Shown piece after piece: positions 1-5,455 of a DNA stretch of 6,244 nt (positions within the stretch are counted from its first letter, which is position 1; every line of letters begins with the position of its first letter). The notes beneath the pieces are model-generated. The model did no database searches, was not told the origin of the DNA, and saw only the letters and a program-made list of their open reading frames with translations. Source of the DNA: an uncultured Frankiales bacterium. Its GTDB lineage: Bacteria; Actinomycetota; Actinomycetes; Mycobacteriales; SCTD01. A program made the translations under genes and the position numbers. Location: the NCBI GenBank assembly GCA_946479905.1, contig CAMLIA010000222.1, positions 1 to 6,244 on the forward strand, given 5' to 3'.

Positions 1-82
1 CTGTCACGCACAACGACTGGTAGCCCGTTCGGTGACGCAGACCACACGATCGTACCCAATGTCCAGGTATGCCCGGTCCGCC

Positions 83-111
83 TCCAGGAAGGGGTCGAGG
101 CGAGCCGATAG
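83..111 (+). promoter_or_regulatory. Candidate sigma-28/WhiG-like promoter of the TPR-like gene
   Basis: The octamer GCCGATAG at 104-111 differs by one base from the FliA/WhiG-type -10 consensus GCCGATAA. The -35 side is weak: TCCA at 83-86 lies 17 bp upstream, where TAAA about 15-16 bp away is expected. Transcription would start near 118-120, right at the ATG at 119, implying a leaderless mRNA. That fits the lack of a well-placed Shine-Dalgarno sequence there. The same bases also contain a TANNNT-type -10 (TAGCGT, 109-114) for the housekeeping sigma factor, so which holoenzyme would be used is unclear. Confidence 0.3.
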
Positions 112-118
112 CGTCAGC

Positions 119-1039
119 ATGGTGACCACCCCTGATCTCCCGACGCTGCTCGCCAGCGGCGAGCACGCGGCGTTCCACGGCAAGCCCGCGGCGGCGGTCG
201 GCGCGCTGGAGCAGGCGGTGGTCCTCGCCCAGAGCAACGGGCTGGCCGCGGAGATGGCCGCCGCGGCGTGGTTGCTCGGCGTGGCGCTGGGTGCGGGTGG
301 CCGCTACGGCGGGGCGCTGACCGTCCTGGCCCCGCTCGTCGAGGCGGGCAGCGGGGAGGCCGCCCGGCCCGAGTCGCGGCTGTTCGCGTCGTTGGCCTCG
401 TCGACCATCGCCAGCATCCAGCGCCAGCTCGGCCGGCACGCGATCGCGCGGGAGTCCGACCTGCAGGCGCTCGACCTGACCGACGGCGCGGGGGAGGCGG
501 CCTTCGACGCCCTGCTCGGGCTCACGTCCGACGCGGTCGGCCTCGACGAGAGCGACGAGGCGGTCGGCCGTCTCGCGCAGGCGGAGGCGGCGCTCCCCGG
601 GCAGGGCGACGAGTGGTGGCGCCAGCGCGTCCGGCTGGGCTGGGCGCGCGCCGAGGTGGCGATGCTCGAGGGGCGTGCCGAGGACGCAGAGCAGCACGCG
701 GCCGAGGCCGTGCAGCGGGCGGAGAACAGCCGCGCGCCGCGGCACGTCGCCAAGGGCCTGCTGCTGCTCGGTCTGTCTCAGGTGTCTCAGGGGTCCGACG
801 AGGCCGCGGTCTCGCTGCGCCGGTCGGCGACCTTCGCGGAGTCGCTGGGCTGCCTGCCGCTGGTGTGGCCCTCGCGGGCGCTGCTCGGCGCGCTGATCGC
901 CGAGCAGGACGCCGCGGAGAGCGCGAAGAGCCTGGCTGCCGCCCGCTCCGCCGTGCTCGCCATCGCCGGTGACCTGCCGCCCGGTGTCCGCGCGGAGTGG
1001 CTCGGCCGGCCCGACATCACGGCCCTCCTCGAGGGCTGA
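119..1039 (+). CDS. TPR-like helical-repeat protein of unknown function
   Basis: The protein has 306 residues and is rich in Ala, Leu and Glu. Paired amphipathic helices lie at about 9-38, 43-76, 90-119, 127-158, 171-202, 210-243 and 252-283. Several segments show TPR-style spacing of small and aromatic residues, such as the AxxxL...G...A pattern at 171-202. This suggests an alpha-solenoid that binds a protein partner. There is no signal peptide, membrane segment or catalytic motif, so it is probably cytosolic. I do not recognise the family and infer no specific role. The frame is open from a GTG at 32. I prefer ATG 119 (or the adjacent GTG 122) because residues encoded before it are Arg/Ser-rich and unlike the rest, and because a promoter-like element ends at 111. 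No good ribosome-binding site precedes it, so it may be leaderless. A 162-bp gap separates it from the next gene; a functional link to that signalling pair is only positional. Confidence 0.75.
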   Translation: MVTTPDLPTLLASGEHAAFHGKPAAAVGALEQAVVLAQSNGLAAEMAAAAWLLGVALGAGGRYGGALTVLAPLVEAGSGEAARPESRLFASLASSTIASIQRQLGRHAIARESDLQALDLTDGAGEAAFDALLGLTSDAVGLDESDEAVGRLAQAEAALPGQGDEWWRQRVRLGWARAEVAMLEGRAEDAEQHAAEAVQRAENSRAPRHVAKGLLLLGLSQVSQGSDEAAVSLRRSATFAESLGCLPLVWPSRALLGALIAEQDAAESAKSLAAARSAVLAIAGDLPPGVRAEWLGRPDITALLEG

Positions 1040-1051
1040 CTGGCGGCCAGT
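1022..1051 (+). terminator. Tandem hairpins at the end of the TPR-like gene
   Basis: Two short hairpins sit back to back. GCCCTC (1022-1027) pairs with GAGGGC (1031-1036) around a 3-nt loop, just before the stop codon at 1037-1039. ACTGG (1039-1043) pairs with CCAGT (1047-1051) around another 3-nt loop. No T-run follows, so this is not a classical intrinsic terminator. Such U-less hairpins are common after actinobacterial genes, but the effect on transcription is unknown. Confidence 0.3.
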
Positions 1052-1058
1052 GGGCCGT

Positions 1059-1095
1059 TCACCCGCCTGGAGGAGGCCCGTCACCCGTCCGGGTG
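1059..1095 (+). promoter_or_regulatory. Palindrome and repeated TCACCCG half-site, candidate operator
   Basis: CACCCG at 1082-1087 and CGGGTG at 1090-1095 form a perfect 14-bp inverted repeat with a 2-bp centre. The heptamer TCACCCG occurs at 1081-1087 and again at 1059-1065, exactly 22 bp upstream, which is about two helical turns. The layout suits a dimeric NarL/LuxR-type regulator such as the BldM-like protein encoded downstream. As RNA, the palindrome could also fold into a 5-bp hairpin with a 4-nt loop. The binding protein is inferred, not shown. Confidence 0.35.
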
Positions 1096-1139
1096 GGTCA
1101 TTCGGGGTGGTCCCTTCGAGCCAGACGCGGCCGCAAGGC

Positions 1140-1167
1140 TCACGTCCGGCGCCTTTCGTGCCGAAGA
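1140..1167 (+). promoter_or_regulatory. Candidate sigma-28/WhiG-like promoter of the signalling operon
   Basis: TCACGTCC (1140-1147) resembles the extended -35 TAAAGTTT. It is followed by 12 bp and then GCCGAAGA (1160-1167), which matches the -10 GCCGATAA at six of eight positions. The predicted start near 1174 gives a leader of about 28 nt that contains the ribosome-binding site. An inverted repeat GAGCC (1118-1122) / GGCTC (1137-1141), with the palindrome GCGGCCGC (1127-1134) between its arms, abuts the -35 and could bind a regulator. No convincing housekeeping -10/-35 pair was seen in this gap. Confidence 0.35.
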
Positions 1168-1201
1168 TGAGCGCAGAGGCAACACGCCGAAGAGGAGTGC
1201 T

Positions 1202-2077
1202 GTGACCGTGCCCGGACCGCTGACGCCCGTCGTCACCGAGCCGAGCGCTGTCGTGGGCACTGTCGCGGGGCTGCTGGCCGAGGGCCACGACCTGCCCACC
1301 GCGCTGTCCGCCCTGGTCGGCGGACTGCGCCTGCGCGGTGCTGCCGTCCGCTCCGCGGCCGGCGAGCTGCTGGGCACCGCCGGTGACGTCCTGCGCGACT
1401 CCTCCGACCCTGTCGTCGAGGTCCCCGTCCCGGTCAGGGGACACGACGTCGGCTCGCTCACCGTCACCGGTGCGCGCCCCTCGCACCTGCCTGTCCTGCG
1501 AACGGTCGCGTCCGTCATCGGGCTGGCACTCGGTCCGTCCGGCAGTGCCGCACTGCTCGACGCGGCCGAGGCCGACCGTGACGCCTGGGCCGACGCCCTC
1601 CACGACGGCGCCGTGCAGTCGCTCGTCGTCGCCCGGCTCGCGGCCGACGTGGCCGCCCGCGGGGGCGACCCGGGCGTCGCCCGCGAGGCCGTCCAGGAGT
1701 CGCTGGTCGCGCTGCGCCGCTACCTGTGGCAGCTGCGTCCCCGTGGGGCTGCCGGCCTGGCCGACGCCCTCGCCCAGCTGTCCTCGCAGCGGCTCGACAC
1801 CGGGCTGCCGCCGCTGGCCCTCGTGATCGACCCTGCGTCCGACCTGACCGGGACGGCCGCCACGTTCGCCTACCGGGTCGTGCAGGCCGCTGCGGGCGCC
1901 ACCCGGGTCGCGCTCCGCTCCGACTGCACGACCGCCACCGTCGACGTCGACGGTGGCACCCTCCCCGACCCCGAGCGCTGGGCCACGTGCGCCCGTGCAC
2001 TCGGCGGGGACCTCTTCGCGTCCGCGGGCCGCATCCGGCTCGTGCTTCCCCTCACCACCGCAAGGACCGCGCCATGA
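1202..2077 (+). CDS. GAF + His-box protein with degenerate kinase ATPase domain
   Basis: This 291-residue soluble protein has the layout of a NarL-type histidine kinase. Residues about 15-110 look like a small GAF-type sensor domain. The dimerisation/phosphoacceptor helix at 122-180 carries the His box ALHDGAVQSL with the presumed phosphoacceptor His134. The C-terminal part (about 215-285) keeps the fold outline but not the chemistry. The N-box equivalent, YRVVQAAAGAT at 224-234, lacks the conserved Glu and Asn. The Asp-x-Gly-x-Gly box is reduced to VDGG (249-252), and only about 15 residues separate it from ALGGDL (266-271), so the ATP lid is missing. It probably cannot autophosphorylate. 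The architecture resembles the phosphotransferases Spo0B and ChpT, though a pseudokinase or phosphatase is equally possible. The GTG start is set by AGAGGAG at 1191-1197. Its stop overlaps the next ATG (ATGA, 2074-2077), so the two proteins are translationally coupled and the BldM-like regulator is the likely partner. Confidence 0.85.
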   Translation: MTVPGPLTPVVTEPSAVVGTVAGLLAEGHDLPTALSALVGGLRLRGAAVRSAAGELLGTAGDVLRDSSDPVVEVPVPVRGHDVGSLTVTGARPSHLPVLRTVASVIGLALGPSGSAALLDAAEADRDAWADALHDGAVQSLVVARLAADVAARGGDPGVAREAVQESLVALRRYLWQLRPRGAAGLADALAQLSSQRLDTGLPPLALVIDPASDLTGTAATFAYRVVQAAAGATRVALRSDCTTATVDVDGGTLPDPERWATCARALGGDLFASAGRIRLVLPLTTARTAP

Positions 2078-2703
2078 CAACCGTTCTGATCTGCGATGAC
2101 CACCGGATCGTGCGAGAGGGGCTGCGCCAGTTCGTCGCCGGCGTCCCCGGCGTCGACAAGGTGGAGACGGCCGCCTCGGGCGAGGAGGTGCTCGCCCGCT
2201 ACCCGCACGAGCACCCCGACCTGGTGCTGATGGACGTCCGGATGCCCGGGCTCGGCGGTCTGGAGGCCACCCGCCGGCTCGTCCAGCAGTTCCCGGACGC
2301 CAAGGTCATCATGCTGACCGCCGCCGACGACCGGGACCAGGTCGCGGCCGCCGTGTCCAGCGGGGCCCGGGGCTACCTGCTGAAGGACGTCTCCCACGAG
2401 GAGCTGTGCGCGGCCGTCGCGCACGCCCTCGACGGCATCGACCTCGTCGAGCCCACCCTGCGTCGCGCCCTCGCCTCCCGCGACACGGTCCGCTCCGCGC
2501 CGCCGCAGGCGCAGCTGACCGAGCGCGAGCTCCAGGTCCTCACCGGCATGTCCCAGGGCAAGTCGAACTCCGCCATCGGTCGCGAGCTCTACCTGTCCGA
2601 GGACACCGTGAAGACGCATGCCCGCCGGCTGTTCCGCAAGCTCGGCGTCAACGACCGCGCCCAGGCGGTCGCCCTCGGCTTCCGCCGCGGCCTCGTGAGC
2701 TAG
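2074..2703 (+). CDS. bldM: BldM-family response regulator (NarL/LuxR type)
   Basis: The protein has 209 residues. The receiver domain (about 1-122) keeps the whole phosphorylation pocket: Asp8/Asp9, phosphoacceptor Asp54 in LMDVRMPG, Thr82 and Lys104. A short linker leads to a LuxR-type helix-turn-helix (about 148-209) with LTERELQVL and the recognition region LSEDTVKTHARRLFRKLG. These segments, and MDVRMPGLGG, match my memory of Streptomyces BldM, a transcription factor for aerial development that acts as a homodimer or as a heterodimer with WhiI. The nearby guaB supports orthology. WhiI is the main alternative. In Streptomyces BldM is regarded as an orphan regulator, whereas here a His-box protein gene overlaps its start by 4 bp. 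AAGGA at 2062-2066, seven bases before the ATG, is the ribosome-binding site. It is probably cotranscribed with the upstream gene. Confidence 0.88.
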   Translation: MTTVLICDDHRIVREGLRQFVAGVPGVDKVETAASGEEVLARYPHEHPDLVLMDVRMPGLGGLEATRRLVQQFPDAKVIMLTAADDRDQVAAAVSSGARGYLLKDVSHEELCAAVAHALDGIDLVEPTLRRALASRDTVRSAPPQAQLTERELQVLTGMSQGKSNSAIGRELYLSEDTVKTHARRLFRKLGVNDRAQAVALGFRRGLVS

Positions 2704-2727
2704 CGCCGCCCTCGTCGTACGAGCCGG

Positions 2728-2748
2728 GCCGCGTGTTGATCATGCGGC
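2728..2748 (+). terminator. Hairpin after bldM, possible terminator
   Basis: GCCGCGTG (2728-2735) pairs with CATGCGGC (2741-2748) in an 8-bp stem with one G-U pair and a 5-nt loop. A smaller hairpin, CTCGT/ACGAG (2711-2715 and 2719-2723), precedes it. There is no T-run. The position, 25-45 nt after the bldM stop and before the guaB promoter element, suits a U-less terminator separating the two transcription units. Confidence 0.35.
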
Positions 2749-2766
2749 GCGCGCTTCCGCAGGGAC

Positions 2767-2772
2767 TACGAT
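2767..2772 (+). promoter_or_regulatory. TACGAT -10 element of the guaB promoter
   Basis: TACGAT fits the actinobacterial housekeeping -10 pattern TANNAT. Transcription would start near 2778-2780, leaving a leader of about 28 nt before the ATG at 2807. No good -35 lies 16-19 bp upstream; TTGATC at 2736-2741 is 25 bp away, too far for a normal spacer. The element overlaps the in-frame ATG at 2771, which argues against that codon being the start. Confidence 0.45.
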
Positions 2773-2806
2773 GGGTTGCTTCCTCCGGATGCCGGGAGCA
2801 GCGCGC

Positions 2807-5452
2807 ATGGACCCAGTCACCACTGACACCTTCGGGGGCCTGCTGGCGCCCATCGGGCTCACCTTCGACGACGTGCTGCTGCTTCCCGGTCTCAGCGACG
2901 TCAACCCGGCCGAGGCGCTGACCAGGACCAAGCTGTCCAAGCGGATCGACCTCAACATCCCGCTGCTGTCCAGCGCGATGGACACCGTGACCGAGGCCCG
3001 GATGGCCATCGCGATGGCCCGCCAGGGCGGCATCGGCGTGCTGCACCGCAACCTGTCCATCGACGACCAGGCCGCGCAGGTCGACCTCGTGAAGCGGTCC
3101 GAGGCCGGCATGGTCACCAACCCCGTCACCTGCTCCCCCGACGACACGCTCGCCGACGTCGACCGGCTCTGCGGTCGCTACCGGATCAGCGGCGCCCCGG
3201 TGGTCGATCCCGACGGTGTGCTGCTCGGCATCGTCACCAACCGCGACATCCGCTTCGAGTCCAACCTGCAGCGTCCCGTCCGCGAGGTCATGACGCCCAT
3301 GCCGCTCGTCACCGCTCCGGTCGGCGTCAGCAACGAGGACGCGCTCGCGCTGCTGTCCGCCAACAAGGTCGAGAAGCTGCCGATCGTCGACGAGGCCGGC
3401 CACCTCAAGGGCCTCATCACCGTCAAGGACTTCGTCAAGAAGGACCAGTACCCCCTCGCCACCAAGGACGGCGACGGCCGGCTGCGGGTCGCGGCCGCGA
3501 TCGGCTTCCACGGCGACGCGTTCAAGCGGGCGATGGCGCTCGTGGACGCCGGTGTCGACGCGATCATCGTCGACGTCGCCCACGGGCACGGCAAGGGCGT
3601 GCTCGACATGGTCGCCGCGCTCAAGGCCGACTCCGCGGCCCGGCACGTGGACATCATCGGTGGCAACGTCGCCACCCGCGCCGGCGCCCAGACCCTCGTC
3701 GAGGCCGGCGCCGACGGCGTGAAGGTCGGAGTGGGACCGGGTTGCTTCGCCGCCGGGACGCGCGTGCTGATGGCGGACGGCAGCTACAAGGACATCGAGA
3801 AGGTCGTCGCCGGAGATCGGGTCATCACGGGTGACGGCCTGCCGACGACGGTCGTGAGGGCCTGGTGCACGGGGATCCGCGAGGTCGTTGCCGTGCGCCA
3901 CACGACTTCCGGCGTCGAGACCTTCGCGACCCCTGACCACCGTTACCTCACTGGTGACCTGAGCACCGTGAGCGCCGCCACGGTCGCCTCCAGGGGCTAC
4001 GTGCAGGTGCTCGAGCGGCCCAACCGCCTCGGGTCGAGCAAGATCGACTGGCGGGAGATCGGCTCGGTCGAGCGCGATGCTCTGCTCTTCCCGCGGGAGA
4101 TCGCCTTCGAGCTGCCTGAGCACATCCGGATCGACCTTCGCGACGTGGCGACACGTGAGGCACCCCTGTCGCGCTACCGCCTCGTGGTCGAGGAGAGCGA
4201 GGACCTCGGCTACCTGTTGGGCTACTTCCTCGGTGACGGCCACGCCTTCCTGAACAACAACGGCCGCAGCGACATCGGACGGGTGAGCTTCTACGTCGGT
4301 CTGCACGAGACCGCTGTGCTGGAGCGGCTGCTCGGCGCGGTCGAGAACGTGACAGGCGTGCGGCCGACGCTCGGAGCCGCGACGAACGGCGTCCAGCACG
4401 TCCACCTCTACTCGTTCCAGTGGGCCAAGCTGCTCGTTCGGTGCGGCAAGCGCGACGAGAAGCACCTGCCGGCAGACTGGCTGTGCTCCGACCCGGCGTA
4501 CCTCCGTGGCCTGCTCCAGGGGCTCATCGACTCGGACGGTCACGTCGACCAGGGCGGTCGGCTCTGCTTCCGCAACACCAGCCGGGCGCTGTCCGAGCTC
4601 TACGGCGTCCTCTGCTTCCTCGTGCACGGCAGCCTCCCGAACGTCGTGCGTGAGGCACCGTCGGCCGGCGGGCTCTCCGGCACCGACGTGTCCCGCTGTC
4701 TGCCGTCGTACAAGAGCCGCCTGAACGTGACTCACGAGAAGCGGCAGATGCCCGAGTACAGCGTGGTCAAGCTGTTGGGCGTTCGGGAGACCGGGTTGTC
4801 GGTGCCGGTCTACGACATTGAGGTGGAGGCGGAGTCGCACAGCTTCATCGCGGACAACGCCATCGTGCACAACAGCATCTGTACGACCCGGGTGGTCGCG
4901 GGGGTCGGGGTGCCGCAGGTGTCGGCGATCTACGAGGCGTCCCGGGCGTGCAAGCCGGCCGGGGTACCGGTCATCGGCGACGGCGGCCTGCAGTACTCCG
5001 GTGACATCGCGAAGGCCCTCGTCGCGGGCGCGGACAGCGTCATGCTCGGCAGCCTGCTGGCAGGGGTCGAGGAGTCGCCGGGCGAGCTCGTCTTCACCAA
5101 CGGCAAGCAGTTCAAGACCTACCGCGGCATGGGGTCGCTGGGCGCGATGAGCAGCCGCGGCGAGCAGAAGTCGTTCAGCAAGGACCGCTACAGCCAGGCC
5201 GACGTCAGCAGCGACGACAAGCTCATCCCCGAGGGGGTCGAGGGCCAGGTGCCCTACCGCGGACCGTTGGCCGCCGTGGCCCACCAGCTCGTCGGCGGCC
5301 TCCGCCAGTCGATGTACTACGTCGGCGCAGCCACCATCCCGGAGCTGCAGGAGAAGGGGCAGTTCGTGCGCATCACCGCCGCAGGTCTGAAGGAGTCGCA
5401 CCCGCACGACATCCAGATGACCGTCGAAGCCCCCAACTACTCCGGGAACTGA
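2807..5452 (+). CDS. guaB: IMP dehydrogenase GuaB interrupted by an intein
   Basis: GuaB oxidises IMP to XMP with NAD+, the committed step of GMP synthesis in the cytosol. The precursor has 881 residues; removing the 377-residue intein leaves 504, the usual length. In precursor numbering the TIM-barrel start has [12 protein letters not shown] (17-28), followed by two CBS domains (about 101-150 and 161-212), which in this family bind adenine/guanine nucleotides. The NAD-site segment has Asp256 in VDVAHGHG, then GGNVAT (285-290). The active-site loop GPG|SICTTR is split: the intein begins at 313, and the catalytic Cys is 692, or 315 after splicing. The C-terminal part holds [10 protein letters not shown], the mobile flap MGSLGAMSS and the KDRYSQ Arg-Tyr pair, and ends with ESPN-like [11 protein letters not shown] 2807 is chosen because GGGAG lies at 2794-2798 and homologues begin close to this point. 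An in-frame ATG at 2771 would add 12 residues but falls inside the promoter element. guaB3 follows after 3 bp. Confidence 0.97.
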   Translation: MDPVTTDTFGGLLAPIGLTFDDVLLLPGLSDVNPAEALTRTKLSKRIDLNIPLLSSAMDTVTEARMAIAMARQGGIGVLHRNLSIDDQAAQVDLVKRSEAGMVTNPVTCSPDDTLADVDRLCGRYRISGAPVVDPDGVLLGIVTNRDIRFESNLQRPVREVMTPMPLVTAPVGVSNEDALALLSANKVEKLPIVDEAGHLKGLITVKDFVKKDQYPLATKDGDGRLRVAAAIGFHGDAFKRAMALVDAGVDAIIVDVAHGHGKGVLDMVAALKADSAARHVDIIGGNVATRAGAQTLVEAGADGVKVGVGPGCFAAGTRVLMADGSYKDIEKVVAGDRVITGDGLPTTVVRAWCTGIREVVAVRHTTSGVETFATPDHRYLTGDLSTVSAATVASRGYVQVLERPNRLGSSKIDWREIGSVERDALLFPREIAFELPEHIRIDLRDVATREAPLSRYRLVVEESEDLGYLLGYFLGDGHAFLNNNGRSDIGRVSFYVGLHETAVLERLLGAVENVTGVRPTLGAATNGVQHVHLYSFQWAKLLVRCGKRDEKHLPADWLCSDPAYLRGLLQGLIDSDGHVDQGGRLCFRNTSRALSELYGVLCFLVHGSLPNVVREAPSAGGLSGTDVSRCLPSYKSRLNVTHEKRQMPEYSVVKLLGVRETGLSVPVYDIEVEAESHSFIADNAIVHNSICTTRVVAGVGVPQVSAIYEASRACKPAGVPVIGDGGLQYSGDIAKALVAGADSVMLGSLLAGVEESPGELVFTNGKQFKTYRGMGSLGAMSSRGEQKSFSKDRYSQADVSSDDKLIPEGVEGQVPYRGPLAAVAHQLVGGLRQSMYYVGAATIPELQEKGQFVRITAAGLKESHPHDIQMTVEAPNYSGN
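3743..4873 (+). mobile_element. Class-1 intein with LAGLIDADG endonuclease in GuaB
   Basis: This in-frame insert encodes 377 residues from Cys1 to Asn377. It begins [13 protein letters not shown] (block A). Block B is [10 protein letters not shown] with Thr63 and His66. Block F is [19 protein letters not shown] (354-372), and block G ends AIVHN with penultimate His376 and terminal Asn377. The following extein residue is Ser, a permitted +1 nucleophile. All residues for standard splicing are therefore present: N-S shift at Cys1, transesterification to Ser+1 and Asn cyclisation. Joining the flanks restores GVGPGSICTTR exactly, which fixes both boundaries. The reading frame is intact without stops. 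Base composition is slightly less GC-extreme than in the exteins (codons such as TTG, GTT, ACT), consistent with horizontal arrival. Its site, at the most conserved codons of the host gene, is typical of inteins. Confidence 0.96.
4208..4540 (+). other. LAGLIDADG homing endonuclease domain of the intein
   Basis: Both dodecapeptide motifs are visible. The first is [12 protein letters not shown] (intein residues 156-167) with acidic Asp165. The second is [12 protein letters not shown] (256-267) with Asp263 and Asp265. They are about 100 residues apart, normal for a monomeric two-motif enzyme, and the whole domain extends roughly from residue 150 to 330. Family knowledge says such enzymes cut intein-free alleles at the insertion site and spread by repair. 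With both acidic motifs and an unbroken frame it may still be active, though activity cannot be proven from sequence. Confidence 0.8.
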
Positions 5453-5455
5453 GCC

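Noticed and set aside
48..53. TACGAT on the minus strand, a possible divergent promoter.
   Set aside because: No -35 is visible at proper distance, and no gene in the window is read leftward from it; the window edge prevents checking further.
268..972. A 234-codon plus-strand frame inside the TPR-like gene.
   Set aside because: Its translation is Arg/Gly/Ala-rich low complexity, while the overlapping frame has regular helical periodicity and the expected third-position GC bias.
1093..1170. A possible 25-codon leader peptide (GTG 1093 to TGA 1168-1170) downstream of the strong Shine-Dalgarno-like GGAGGAGG at 1069-1076.
   Set aside because: The spacing of 16 nt is too long for efficient initiation, and the frame would start upstream of the predicted transcription start of the operon.
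1870..2619. A 249-codon minus-strand open frame opposite the His-box protein and bldM.
   Set aside because: It overlaps two confident genes and its translation shows no family motif; it is a GC-skew shadow.
2771..2806. Use of ATG 2771 as the guaB start, with AGGGA at 2761-2765.
   Set aside because: The ATG overlaps the TACGAT -10 element, the 12 extra residues are unlike GuaB N-termini, and ATG 2807 has a better-spaced GGGAG.
3743..4873. Reading the GuaB insert as a group I/II intron or transposon rather than an intein.
   Set aside because: The insert is in frame, lacks stops, has protein-splicing blocks A, B, F and G with correct terminal residues, and exact excision at the protein level restores GPGSICTTR.
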